From NCBI RefSeq assembly GCF_030295745.1, contig NZ_AP027291.1, positions 2,046,001 through 2,110,000 of the forward strand: a stretch of 64,000 nucleotides of DNA, written 5' to 3'. The notes under the pieces are model-generated. The model did not search any database and had not been told where the DNA came from. It saw only the letters and a list, made by a program, of their open reading frames with translations. Every line of letters begins with the position of its first letter. Within the stretch, counting starts at the first letter, position 1. The position numbers and the translations under genes are program-made. The DNA comes from Mycolicibacterium sp. TUM20985 (GTDB taxonomy: Bacteria; Actinomycetota; Actinomycetes; Mycobacteriales; Mycobacteriaceae). Shown here in pieces: positions 32,942 to 41,965 of this stretch.

Positions 32942-35900
32942 ATGGGCCAAGTCTTGCGGTCGGCAGCGGTCTTGGGTGCATTCTCGGTGGCCTATGCGCT
33001 GTCGATAGTCGCCGGTCGCGCCACCCGACTGGCGGGCGGGGAGACCGCGCTGCTGTGGCCCGCGGCCGCCGTGGCGATCATCTGGCTGCTCGTCACCCAC
33101 CGGTGGACGCCTCGAGACCGCACTCTGCACCTAGCGACGCTGGGCATTCTGACGTTCGGGACGAACGTCGCCACGGGAGCTTCGATGGCGCTTGGTGGTT
33201 GGTCCGTGCTGGTCAACGTCAGCTGCGCCGTCGTGACGGTTCAGATCTTGACGTACCGGCGTGACGAGGTCGTCCTCCGCGATCCCGCCGACCTGGCACG
33301 TCTCGTCGCTGCCGTGACCGCCGGCGTCTGTTGCGCGGCCGCGCTGGCAACGGCGTTCTTGGTGGTGGTCATGGACGCCCCGCTATGGGAGACGTTTGCG
33401 CTCATCGCGGTGCGCAACGGGACCTCTGCGCTCCTCGCTGTGTCCGTTTGGCTGCGGCTGCCGGAGGTCACGTGGAAGCGCCCACACGTATCCGCGTCAT
33501 CGGTTGCCGAGGCGCTCCTGGTCGGAAGTGGCGTCGCCGCCATCTTCTTCTGGAACTTCTGGGTCACCACCGGCGTACCCATGGCATTCATCACGCTGGT
33601 GGCCGCGGCTGGCATCGCGCTGCGCTACAGCACCACGGTGAGCTTGACGTTCGTGACCGCGGCGGGCATCTGGATCATCTACGCCACCCTGCAGGGCAGA
33701 GGCGTTTTCATCGTTCCCGGCATCGAAACGCGTGCGTTGTTGGCGCAGGCGATGGTGTGCAGCCTCACGGTCATCGTGCTCTCCCTGTCGCTGTACCGAG
33801 ACTCCCGCGCGCGCCTCATTTCCGAACTCAAGGTGGCGCGCGATCAGGCGGACCAAGACTCCGAACTGTTGGGCGCCGTCCTCGACAACATCCACGACAG
33901 CGTGGTTCTCGTCGACTCCACCGGTGAAGTCGTGTTGCACAACGCCAGGGCGGGCAACGATCTGGGCCTGGTGGACGACCTGGCCACCGCCTCGCAGGGA
34001 CGGAATCCGGATGGTTCAGCCCTAGCTGCGACGCGCGACGTCCTGCGCGACGTCGTCGTCGACACCGAGTCCTCCCGGACGATCGAATTGACGACAGCGC
34101 CCCTGGGGCGGCAATCATCGATGCAGGTCATGGCCTTTCGCGACGTCACCGAGGAACGTCTGAATGCGCAGGCCCTCCGGGAGGCCCGAGACCTGTTCGC
34201 CGGAGTTCTGCAGGCAGCGTCCGAGCAGGCAATCATCGGCACCGATCCCCTGGGACGCATCACCGTCTTCAACCCCGGTGCCGAGCGGCTCCTGGGGTGG
34301 ACGCAAGCGGAGATGCTCGGCCACACGCCGCTGGACTACCACCTGCAGCGCGAGGTGGCCGAAAGGGCAGCGGACCTGGACATCCCCGCGGGTTTCGAGG
34401 TCTTGGTGCACAACGTCACGCCGCACGCCGCCGAGGTGCGCGGGTGGACGTACGTCCGGCGAGACCGCACCCACGCGGCCGTGAGCCTGGCCGTCTCCCA
34501 GATGACCGATGCGGACGGCGGCTGCGCGGGATACATCTGCGTCGCCACGGACATCACCGAACAGAAGGCGGCCGAGCAGGCGCTGGCGGAAAGTGAAGAG
34601 CGGTTTCGACTTGCGTTCGACACCGCCCCGATGGGGATGTTCATGTTCGAGGTCACACGGGACGGCTCGGGACGCATCACGCGCTGCAACGAGGCCATGG
34701 CAGGCATCCTCGGTCGGTCGACGGCCGACGTGCTCGGAACTCTGCTCACTGACCTCGGCGAAGATCAGACCGCGTCGACGGGTGGTGGTTTGCGGGCACT
34801 CCCGACGTTGCAGATCGGCCAGTCCTTCGACGCGGAAGTCGACTTCCAGCGCGCAGACGGCGCCACGGTGTGGGGTGCCGTCTCTGCCTCGATGGTGGCG
34901 CCCCCTGGATCGAATCCGTACGGGATATGCCTCGTCGAGGACATCACCACCCGCAAACGCGTCGAGGCCGAACTGCAGCATCTGGCCCTGCACGATCGAC
35001 TGACCGGGCTGGCCAACCGGGCGTTGTTCATGGACCGGGTCGAATATGCACTCGCCCTCGCCGAACGCGACATGATCCGCGTCGGTCTCATCTTCCTCGA
35101 TCTCGACGGGTTCAAGGCGATCAATGACACCTTTGGCCATGCCCAAGGCGACGAGGTGCTACAGACCGTCGCTCAGCGCATCGTGGCCTCGATACGGCCG
35201 CGGGACACCGCCGCGCGGCTGGGCGGCGACGAGTTCGCCGTGCTCTGTCCGCATATCTCGGACCTCGCGCAGCTGCGCGCCGTGGCCGAACGAATCCGCG
35301 CCGAAGTCCAGCGGCCCGTCAGTCTCGCGATGGGGGGAACGTATGACCAGCTCTCCATCAGCGGCGGCGTAGCGACGTCGCAGCCAGGATGCACGGCAGA
35401 CAACCTCCTGCAGAGAGCGGATACGTTGATGTATCACGCAAAGCGGAACGGCAAGAACTGCGTCGCGCTGGCCGAGACGTCCGAGGAGGCGGCCCTGCTG
35501 CGCGCGGTCAAGCTGGTGCCCGAACTGGAGAGGGCAGTCCACCTCAACGAATTCGTCGTCCGCTACCAACCCATCGTGAATCTCCGGACCGGCGAATGCG
35601 TTGCGGCCGAGGCGCTTCTCCGCTGGAAGCATCCCAGCCGGGGACTGCTCGCGCCCGCCGAATTCTTGGCGGTTGCCGAGACGTCCCGTCATATGTCCGC
35701 GATTGGACGGTACGTGCTCCACGAGGCGTGTCGGCAGGCCTGCCAATGGAGTGCGCCAATGGACACCGCCGCCATCCACGTCAACGTCTCGGGCCGGCAA
35801 TTGGAAGTGGGCGATTTCCGCGCCGACGTTCTCGATGCGCTCGAACGGACCGGGCTCAGCCCAGACCGGCTCGTCCTCGAACTGACCGAGACCTATGCCG

Positions 35901-36265
35901 GGCGGGTCGCGAACTCCGCGGAGGCCGACCTCGAGCATCTCCGCCGAATCGGCGTGCGCATCGCGATCGACGACGTCGGTACGGGTTTCAGCGGTCTCGC
36001 CAAGATCGTCGACCTCCCAGTCGACATCCTCAAGATCGACAAGCAGTTCGTCGGAGGACTGCCGCGTGACCCCCGCTGCGAAGCGATCACTAAGGCCGTC
36101 CTGGGATTGGGGTCGAGTTTGGGACTCACCGTCATCGCCGAGGGGATCGAGTCGCGTGTGCAGCGCGACCTGCTCGCCGAATGGGGTTGTGAGCTGGGCC
36201 AGGGCTTCCTGTTCGGAAAGGCGATGGACGGGGCGGTTTACCTCTCGACGCAACGGTGGGCGTGA
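32942..36265 (+). CDS. MASE1-PAS-PAS-GGDEF-EAL cyclic-di-GMP enzyme
   Basis: This is an 1107-residue membrane sensor. Residues 1-290 form about eight to ten membrane helices of the MASE1 type (ETALLWPAAAVAIIWLL). Two or three PAS-type domains follow (about 300-400, 410-530 and 540-670), then GGDEF and EAL. The cyclase motif is canonical GGDEF at 761-765 with an I-site RPRD at 752-755. The phosphodiesterase motifs are also intact: EALLRW (Glu890), NVSGRQL, ELTET, DDVGTG, KIDKQF and EGIES. Both activities are therefore possible. The domain order is like that of the dual-function DGC/PDE proteins known in mycobacteria. Confidence 0.9.
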   Translation: MGQVLRSAAVLGAFSVAYALSIVAGRATRLAGGETALLWPAAAVAIIWLLVTHRWTPRDRTLHLATLGILTFGTNVATGASMALGGWSVLVNVSCAVVTVQILTYRRDEVVLRDPADLARLVAAVTAGVCCAAALATAFLVVVMDAPLWETFALIAVRNGTSALLAVSVWLRLPEVTWKRPHVSASSVAEALLVGSGVAAIFFWNFWVTTGVPMAFITLVAAAGIALRYSTTVSLTFVTAAGIWIIYATLQGRGVFIVPGIETRALLAQAMVCSLTVIVLSLSLYRDSRARLISELKVARDQADQDSELLGAVLDNIHDSVVLVDSTGEVVLHNARAGNDLGLVDDLATASQGRNPDGSALAATRDVLRDVVVDTESSRTIELTTAPLGRQSSMQVMAFRDVTEERLNAQALREARDLFAGVLQAASEQAIIGTDPLGRITVFNPGAERLLGWTQAEMLGHTPLDYHLQREVAERAADLDIPAGFEVLVHNVTPHAAEVRGWTYVRRDRTHAAVSLAVSQMTDADGGCAGYICVATDITEQKAAEQALAESEERFRLAFDTAPMGMFMFEVTRDGSGRITRCNEAMAGILGRSTADVLGTLLTDLGEDQTASTGGGLRALPTLQIGQSFDAEVDFQRADGATVWGAVSASMVAPPGSNPYGICLVEDITTRKRVEAELQHLALHDRLTGLANRALFMDRVEYALALAERDMIRVGLIFLDLDGFKAINDTFGHAQGDEVLQTVAQRIVASIRPRDTAARLGGDEFAVLCPHISDLAQLRAVAERIRAEVQRPVSLAMGGTYDQLSISGGVATSQPGCTADNLLQRADTLMYHAKRNGKNCVALAETSEEAALLRAVKLVPELERAVHLNEFVVRYQPIVNLRTGECVAAEALLRWKHPSRGLLAPAEFLAVAETSRHMSAIGRYVLHEACRQACQWSAPMDTAAIHVNVSGRQLEVGDFRADVLDALERTGLSPDRLVLELTETYAGRVANSAEADLEHLRRIGVRIAIDDVGTGFSGLAKIVDLPVDILKIDKQFVGGLPRDPRCEAITKAVLGLGSSLGLTVIAEGIESRVQRDLLAEWGCELGQGFLFGKAMDGAVYLSTQRWA

Positions 36266-36302
36266 GGCTTGGCCTCAATGGCCGACGGCGCCGGGTGTTC
36301 CC

Positions 36303-36722
36303 CTAGGCCTCCGTGCTGACAGCCGTCATGTGCTCGGCCATCTCCGCGACGGTGTCCGTCATCACGGGCGTGCCGGTCCGGGTGTGGGCGGTGACGAACA
36401 ATTCGTCGTAGGTCCGGCGGTCCACGGCGGGCCGCACCCGCGATGCCTCGGTGAAGTCCGTCCGGACCTGCTCGGCCATCAATCGGAGCTTGACGTTGTG
36501 GTGCTGGGACTGCCACCGGAGCAAACCGAACGCCGTGTCTTCGTCGATCCCGTAGACCATCATCAGCATGCCCTTGGCCTGCTCGATGGCGGCGCGGCTC
36601 TCGGCGATCTCCGCGACGGCGGCGGTGATCCGCGCCTGCTCACTCACCTCGGCCTGCGTCCGAGTATCGCCTTCAACCGGGTCCAGCAGCGGTGCCGGCG
36701 ACCCTGACGACTCAACTTTCAT
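36303..36722 (-). CDS. ANTAR-domain RNA-binding regulator
   Basis: Read from ATG 36722, this is a 139-residue protein. The centre holds an ANTAR three-helix domain: AEIAESRAAIEQAKGMLMM, VYGIDEDTAFGLLRWQSQ and NVKLRLMAEQVRTDF. ANTAR proteins bind paired hairpins in mRNA leaders and act as antiterminators, usually under control of a sensor domain or a kinase. No sensor domain is seen here; the roughly 35 residues before and after are unassigned. The frame stays open further upstream but with no family features. It is convergent with the GGDEF-EAL gene. Confidence 0.82.
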   Translation of the reverse strand: MKVESSGSPAPLLDPVEGDTRTQAEVSEQARITAAVAEIAESRAAIEQAKGMLMMVYGIDEDTAFGLLRWQSQHHNVKLRLMAEQVRTDFTEASRVRPAVDRRTYDELFVTAHTRTGTPVMTDTVAEMAEHMTAVSTEA

Positions 36723-36828
36723 GACCGTCTGTACCCGCCGGGGGCAGTCGTCAATACCTCTTTTTCGAAATTCGCGACGAGCGTCACGGTTTCCTCCGAC
36801 GGGAATGATCCAGTGCCCTTTCCTGCGG

Positions 36829-37254
36829 CTACTCGCTACCGTCGGGCTGGTCGTTGTTCTTCTGCGCGCCCCAGCCGTGCACCCGGTCGATCTCGAATAG
36901 CGCGCTGACCCGGGGCCGGTCCCGCTGTGGATACGGCTTGCCCGTGTACTGGCGCGAGAGCGCGTCGATGTCGGCGAGACCGTCATCGTCGTAGATCTCG
37001 GTCACCCGGCCGATGAGGGTCACGTGGGTGTACCAGTCGTCCTTGTCGATCACCGTGAGCGAGACGCGCGGCTCCTTCCGCATGTGCTTGAGGCGCACGC
37101 GGCCCTCGTCCATGTTCACCAGGATTCGGTCGTCGCGAAGCAGATACCAGGTTGCCGCCGACACCGGTTGGCCGTTGGATCGCACGGTGGCGATCACGGC
37201 CGGGTTGGCCTTCGCCAGCATGTCGCGGGCACCGTCGGACAGGTCATCAGACAT
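36829..37254 (-). CDS. PPOX-class F420-dependent flavin-fold oxidoreductase
   Basis: This is a 141-residue split-barrel protein. ANPAVIATVRSNGQPVSAAT, WYLLRDDRILVNMDEGRVR, HMRKEPRVSLTVIDKDDWYT and VTEIYDDDGLADIDALSRQY are typical of the mycobacterial F420-dependent PPOX group. Members reduce small molecules with F420H2 or bind F420. No neighbouring gene indicates a substrate. The start is ATG 37254. Confidence 0.87.
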   Translation of the reverse strand: MSDDLSDGARDMLAKANPAVIATVRSNGQPVSAATWYLLRDDRILVNMDEGRVRLKHMRKEPRVSLTVIDKDDWYTHVTLIGRVTEIYDDDGLADIDALSRQYTGKPYPQRDRPRVSALFEIDRVHGWGAQKNNDQPDGSE

Positions 37255-37338
37255 GTGGCGGGATCTCCTTCATGGAACGTCGTTGCATCGTGAGCGGTGT
37301 ACCCCGCATCACTGCGTCCTAGGCCTCGAGCCCGGCCG

Positions 37339-38028
37339 TCAGTAATCGTTCGCGGCGGCGTTGAGAGCGCGGGCGGCCCGACGGGTCGCCGGCTCGGGCC
37401 ACCGATCGGGCACGTGCAGGGTCAGCGCGTAACGGGTGCCCGCGACCGGAGAGGCGAACTGTCGTCCCATCGGGGGAGAGTGCGATTCGTAGACGTTTCG
37501 TCGGCGGGGGTGCCGCAGCGCCAGACATCGCCGAACCTCGTCATCGTCGAGACCGAGGTGAGCGGCCGCGGCCGTGATCGTCGACTCCGCCTCGTCGAGC
37601 GTCAACGACGAGAGGATGGCGGCCGCCCCGGCGCAGGCACTCACGTCGGCGCGTTGACCCGGCCGTGGTGTCAGCGGCAGCGGCAGCCTGCCCAGGTGGA
37701 CGTCGACGAAGACCAGCTGGTTGCCGAAGAGCCGAACCAGCGAGATCGTGTGCCCCTCCAGCTCGGGAGCGGCACACGATCGAAAGAGGTTGTGAATTAA
37801 CGCGTCCGGGTCTGAGAGGTCGGATAGGCGGGCTCCGGCATGGAGGCGACCATCGGCCCCGCGCGAGACGAAGCCGACGTCTTCCAGCGTGCCGAGCAGA
37901 TCGGCGATCGAACTCTTGGGCAGTCCCAGCAGCCCGCTCAGTGCGGCGGGAGTGGTGGCGGCGCCAGAGGACACGGCATCGAGGACGCGGACGCCGCGGT
38001 GCACGGCCGGTGTGCGCGACCCGGTCAT
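37339..38028 (-). CDS. IclR-type regulator
   Basis: This is a 229-residue protein. The N-terminal winged helix is VHRGVRVLDAVSSG, LSGLLGLPKSSIADLLGTLE and RGADGRLHAGARLSD. A reduced IclR-like effector domain follows, with ELEGHTISLVRLFGNQLVFV and ACAGAAAIL. ATG 38028 overlaps the stop of the upstream regulator gene (ATGA) and is preferred to a GTG two codons earlier. The HTH resembles that of the fused regulator next to it (both have PKSS at the recognition helix), so the pair may be related or may work together on the sugar ABC operon. Confidence 0.82.
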   Translation of the reverse strand: MTGSRTPAVHRGVRVLDAVSSGAATTPAALSGLLGLPKSSIADLLGTLEDVGFVSRGADGRLHAGARLSDLSDPDALIHNLFRSCAAPELEGHTISLVRLFGNQLVFVDVHLGRLPLPLTPRPGQRADVSACAGAAAILSSLTLDEAESTITAAAAHLGLDDDEVRRCLALRHPRRRNVYESHSPPMGRQFASPVAGTRYALTLHVPDRWPEPATRRAARALNAAANDY

Positions 38029-39146
38029 CCCCACGGTTCGTACCTCGCGGCGTTGTGGGCGTCGATCAACCGGGGCGCCAGGTACCGGGATGAGCGCGGC
38101 ACGCGCGCCCCGCCGTGCAGGGCGATGCCGAGGTCCATCGCCGCCCGCACCAGCGCCGCCGGGTCCTGGGTCGCGGTGGCGATGATGGGCCCACCGGCCC
38201 TTATCTCCTCGACGGCACCCCTGGCACCGTCGACGCCGACGATCGGCACCGGCCGCCTGCGGCGCCGCAGCACGCTGGAGATACCGATGGCGATCTGGTC
38301 ATTGGCCGCGAAGAACCCGTCGATGACGGCGTTCGACGACAGGATCTCTTTCGCGGCCCGGCGCCCCGATTCGGCGTCCAATTCGCCGTGGCTGGTGGCG
38401 ACCACCTCGAGGTGAGGGTGGGGTGCGATGGCGGCCATGAAGCCGGCGATCCGGTCGGAGTTCGCGGTGATCGGGATCCCCCCGACGACGGCGATGCGGC
38501 CCCGCTCACCCAGTGCGCTCGCCAGCGCCGAACCGGCCAGGAAGCCGGCCTTCGTGTTGTCGGTCGCGACCACGGCATCAGCACCGCTGACCGCCGACCC
38601 GAGGGCGACGACGGGGATGCGTGCGGCGCGGGCGCGCGCACACGCATCTTCCAGACCCTCCGTCGCGACGGGTTCGATCAGGATCAAATCCACTCCAGCG
38701 CAGACGAATTCGATGATCTGCCGGGATTGGCGGGCGCGGTCCTCTCTGGCGGTGTGCGCGTGCAGTCGGGCACCCAGCCGGTCGGCCTCTGCATGGAGGG
38801 CCTCGATCTCGGCCACGAAAAAGCTTTCGTCGACCGGATAGGTGAAGCCGATGTCGTGGATCGGCCAGCCCTGCGCCCGCGCCGTCGACGCCAGTTCGTA
38901 GACGTGTGAGCCCAGCGCGTAGGTCCCGTCCACGCCTCGGGACAGTAGGCGCTCCTGGGTCAGCGCGTGACAGATGCCCATCACGCTGCTCTTCGGATAA
39001 CCCGTCAACGCGGTCACCTCGGCGAGCGTCAGCGGAACACCGGCGGCGCTGATCTCGCGCAGCACCGCGGCCGCCCGCGTCAGGGCGGGAACCCGGGTTC
39101 GGCGCGCGGACGAGTCGTCTTCCTCGACCCCGGGGCCCGCCGCCAT
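38025..39146 (-). CDS. IclR-type HTH fused to a periplasmic-binding (sugar) domain
   Basis: This is a 373-residue protein. An IclR-like winged helix occupies about residues 15-85 (ALTRAAAVLREISAAGVPLT, YPKSSVMGICHALTQERLL). From about 105 to 350 a Peripla_BP_4 fold follows, with EFVCAGVDLILIEPVATEGL, TDNTKAGFLAGSALASALGE, GFFAANDQIAIGISSVL and PIVGVDGARGAVEEI, like ribose/xylose-binding proteins but without a signal peptide. LacI regulators normally pair this ligand domain with a LacI HTH; pairing with an IclR HTH is unusual. It is divergent from the sugar ABC operon, whose binding protein has the same fold, so it probably senses the same sugar. The start is chosen where the HTH fold begins. 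Confidence 0.82.
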   Translation of the reverse strand: MAAGPGVEEDDSSARRTRVPALTRAAAVLREISAAGVPLTLAEVTALTGYPKSSVMGICHALTQERLLSRGVDGTYALGSHVYELASTARAQGWPIHDIGFTYPVDESFFVAEIEALHAEADRLGARLHAHTAREDRARQSRQIIEFVCAGVDLILIEPVATEGLEDACARARAARIPVVALGSAVSGADAVVATDNTKAGFLAGSALASALGERGRIAVVGGIPITANSDRIAGFMAAIAPHPHLEVVATSHGELDAESGRRAAKEILSSNAVIDGFFAANDQIAIGISSVLRRRRRPVPIVGVDGARGAVEEIRAGGPIIATATQDPAALVRAAMDLGIALHGGARVPRSSRYLAPRLIDAHNAARYEPWG

Positions 39147-39217
39147 CGGCTCACCATAGGCGATGTGCCGCCGCGGAAGACCGCAAAATGCGATGCACCG
39201 AACGCCGTTCGACGTTG

Positions 39218-39247
39218 TTGACAAGCTCTCGGCGACCTGCTTAATGT
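39218..39247 (+). promoter_or_regulatory. Sigma-A-type promoter of the sugar ABC operon
   Basis: TTGACA at 39218-39223 and TAATGT at 39242-39247, spaced 18 nt, point toward the sugar-binding protein gene. The -35 is a perfect consensus, which is uncommon in this genome type. Confidence 0.55.
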
Positions 39248-39249
39248 GT

Positions 39250-39299
39250 GTTTCATCACTCGACGATGAGTTCGATATATGAAACGACTCGGTCGAGTG
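39250..39299. promoter_or_regulatory. Nested inverted repeats downstream of the promoter
   Basis: Two interleaved inverted repeats: GTTTCAT (39250-39256) with ATGAAAC (39279-39285), and CACTCGAC (39257-39264) with GTCGAGTG (39292-39299). Left halves are adjacent and right halves follow in the same order, so this looks like an operator for a multimeric regulator, probably one of the IclR-type proteins. Confidence 0.55.
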
Positions 39300-39393
39300 T
39301 TCGTCTGCCCGAACGGATTTCAGGCAGGCGAGCGCAGTCGACGTCGCTGAGGCGGGACCGCGTGCTTCCAAGCCCAGCCCGAAGGATGAAGTG

Positions 39394-40449
39394 ATGGCGG
39401 TTTCCCAGCGTTTCGTCGGAGCGATCAGCGTGGCGGTGGCCCTCGCCATGGTTACCGGAGGCTGCACGAAGAAGGACGACGCACCGTCGGCCACCGGCGG
39501 CGCCAGCTCATCACAGGGAGCGGGCGGCTCCGGAGACAAGATCAAGGTCGCCTTCGTCCCGAAACTGCAGGGATCGCCCTACTTCGAAGCCATGGACACC
39601 GGCGCCAAGCAGGCAGCCGCCGATCTCGGCGACGTCGAATGGCTCTATCAGGGGCCCACTTCCGCCGACGCCGCCGCGCAGGCGCAGATCGTCCGGTCGT
39701 TCATCCAGCAGAAGGTCGACGTCATCGTGGTCGCGCCCAACGATCCCGATTCGATGGCGCCGCTGATGAAGCAGGCTCAGGACGCCGGCATCAAGGTCAT
39801 GACGGCCGACACCGACGCACCCAACTCGGTGCGTGAGGCGTTCGTCAACCAGGCCACCGCCGAAGGCATCGGCAACACCACCGCCGAGACGCTCATGACG
39901 GCGATGGGCGGAAAGGGCAAGTGGGCCATCGTGTCCTGTGGCGAGACCGCCGAGAACCTGAACTCCTGGATTGCCGCGGAGAAGGCCTACGTATCGTCGA
40001 AGTACCCCGAGGCCGAACTCGTCGACGTCGTCTACTCCGGCGAGGATCAGGCCAAGGGCACGCAGATGGCCACGGACCTGATGAGCGCCCACCCGGATCT
40101 GAAGGGACTGCTGGGGCAGTGCACCACGTCCGCCGTCGGCGTCGCTCAGGCCGTCAAGGACGCCGGCAAGATCGGGCAGGTCTACAGCGTCGGGATCGGC
40201 ACCCCGAAGTCGATGGCGCCGTACCTCGCCGACGGCTCCTCGTCGGGATCGATCCTGTGGAACGTCGCGAACCTGGGCTACCTCACGGCGTGGGCCGGTG
40301 AGCAGCTCGCCAGCGGTAAGACGTTCGAGCCGACCAACAAGGTCAACGACGAGATGAGCGACGTGAAGTGGGACGAGGCCAGCAAGACCCTGGTGCTCGG
40401 TGAGCCGCTGCTGATCACCACCGAGAACGTCGGCCAGTTCGACTACTGA
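39394..40449 (+). CDS. Sugar ABC transporter substrate-binding lipoprotein
   Basis: This is a 351-residue lipoprotein with N-terminal signal MAVSQRFVGAISVAVALAMV and lipobox VTGGC. A Ser/Gly/Ala linker leads to a Peripla_BP_4 domain (KIKVAFVPKLQGSPYFEAMD, QIVRSFIQQKVDVIVVAPND, VMTADTDAPNS). This class binds ribose, xylose, autoinducer-2 or other monosaccharides outside the membrane. The order binding protein, double ATPase, permease, permease, SDR is a complete CUT2-type importer. AAGGA about 8 nt before the ATG supports the start. Confidence 0.9.
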   Translation: MAVSQRFVGAISVAVALAMVTGGCTKKDDAPSATGGASSSQGAGGSGDKIKVAFVPKLQGSPYFEAMDTGAKQAAADLGDVEWLYQGPTSADAAAQAQIVRSFIQQKVDVIVVAPNDPDSMAPLMKQAQDAGIKVMTADTDAPNSVREAFVNQATAEGIGNTTAETLMTAMGGKGKWAIVSCGETAENLNSWIAAEKAYVSSKYPEAELVDVVYSGEDQAKGTQMATDLMSAHPDLKGLLGQCTTSAVGVAQAVKDAGKIGQVYSVGIGTPKSMAPYLADGSSSGSILWNVANLGYLTAWAGEQLASGKTFEPTNKVNDEMSDVKWDEASKTLVLGEPLLITTENVGQFDY

Positions 40450-40453
40450 CGTC

Positions 40454-41965
40454 ATGCCGCAGGAGTCGCGACTGACCCTCACCGGGGTGGTCAAGAGCTA
40501 CGGCGCGGTCAAGGCCATCAGGCACGCCGACTTCGAGGTGCGGCCCGGCCAGGTCCACGCGTTGGTGGGGGAGAACGGCGCCGGGAAGTCCACGCTGATC
40601 AAGATCGTCTCCGGGGCAACAACCCCCGATACGGGAACGATCGCGTACGACGGTGCGCCAGTGTCGATTACGTCCACTGTCGACGCGATCGCCCTGGGCA
40701 TCGCCACGGTGTACCAGGAACCACAGCTGTTCGGTGAACTCACGGTCGCCGAGAACGTGTTCATGGGCCGCGAACTGGTCAACCGGCGCCGGGTCGACTG
40801 GGCCGCGCAGAACGAGCGGGTGGTCGGCCTCCTCGAAGCCCTTGGTCTCCCGGCGAAACTCGCCACCGCCACCGTGGGGACCCTGCCCGTCGCGACCCAG
40901 CAGCAGGTGTCGATCGCCAAGGCCCTGGCGGGCAAGTGCGGAGTGCTGATCCTCGACGAACCCTCGGCCATCCTCACTGACGCCGAGATCGACGTCTTGT
41001 TCGGCATCATTCGCAGGCTCGCCGATGACGGTGTCGCGATCGTCTACATCTCCCATCGGCTCGACGAGGTCGTGAAGATCGCCGATCAGGTCACCGTCAT
41101 GCGAGACGGCAGCACGATCGGCACCTTTCCCGTCCAGGACATGACCGTGCGGCGGATGGCTGAACTGATGGTGGGAGAAGCGCTTTCGGAGCACTCGGGC
41201 CCGCGCACGACGACCGATGGCGAACTCGTCCTGGAACTGAAGGCGCTGTCACGGGCCGGTTCCTTCCACGACGTGAGCCTCGAGTTACGGGCGGGTGAGA
41301 TCCTCGGCCTCTACGGGTTGGTCGGCTCCGGTGTCGCCGAGATCGCCGAGTGCGTCCATGGACTGGCCAAGACCAGTGGCGGCGAGATCGTGGTCGAGGG
41401 CCGCGCCGTGGCACCCCGCAGCCCGCGGGAGGCCGGGGAGGCGGGCATCGCGCTGCTGCCGGCGAATCGGAAGACCGAGGGGATGTTCGCCTTTCAGTCC
41501 ATCGCGTTCAACGTGTCGATCGGCCACCTGCGACTCCTCTCTCTCGGGAGGGCGTTCGTGGACCGGCGCCGGGAGCGCTCGGTGGTGAAGGACTTGATGA
41601 AGCGACTGGCGGTGCGCGCGCAGGACGAGAACCAGCCCATTGGCAATCTGTCCGGTGGCAACGCCCAGAAGGTGATGCTCGCCCGCCAACTCGTCGAGCG
41701 GCCCAAGCTCCTGCTGCTGGCCGAGCCCACCCAGGGCGTGGACATCGGCGCCAAGGAGGAGATCCACCGCATCATCACCGATCTCGCCGACAACGGGACC
41801 GCCGTCCTGGTGGTGACCTCGGATCTACAGGAGGCGCTGCGGATCACCGATCGGCTGCTGGTGGTCCGGACGGGCACCATCGCCGCGGAGTTCGGTCCCG
41901 ATGCCCGACAGGTCGACGTCCTGGCCGCCGCCGCGGGGGACCGGGAAGGAACGGCGACGGGATGA
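40454..41965 (+). CDS. Sugar ABC transporter ATP-binding protein (CUT2 type, two domains)
   Basis: This is a 503-residue protein with two ATPase domains. The first has Walker A GENGAGKST and Walker B VLILDEPSAILTD, and its signature region is unusual (PVATQQQVSIAKAL in place of LSxG). The second lacks a proper Walker A, as in RbsA/XylG relatives, but has NLSGGNAQKVMLARQL and LLLAEPTQGVDIGAKEE. It powers the CUT2 sugar importer. It follows the binding protein gene by 4 nt and overlaps the first permease by ATGA. Confidence 0.92.
   Translation: MPQESRLTLTGVVKSYGAVKAIRHADFEVRPGQVHALVGENGAGKSTLIKIVSGATTPDTGTIAYDGAPVSITSTVDAIALGIATVYQEPQLFGELTVAENVFMGRELVNRRRVDWAAQNERVVGLLEALGLPAKLATATVGTLPVATQQQVSIAKALAGKCGVLILDEPSAILTDAEIDVLFGIIRRLADDGVAIVYISHRLDEVVKIADQVTVMRDGSTIGTFPVQDMTVRRMAELMVGEALSEHSGPRTTTDGELVLELKALSRAGSFHDVSLELRAGEILGLYGLVGSGVAEIAECVHGLAKTSGGEIVVEGRAVAPRSPREAGEAGIALLPANRKTEGMFAFQSIAFNVSIGHLRLLSLGRAFVDRRRERSVVKDLMKRLAVRAQDENQPIGNLSGGNAQKVMLARQLVERPKLLLLAEPTQGVDIGAKEEIHRIITDLADNGTAVLVVTSDLQEALRITDRLLVVRTGTIAAEFGPDARQVDVLAAAAGDREGTATG

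Noticed and set aside
36247..36265. GAGGC-TTG-GCCTC hairpin after the GGDEF-EAL gene as a terminator
   Set aside because: Only a 5-bp stem and no T-run, so the support is too weak.
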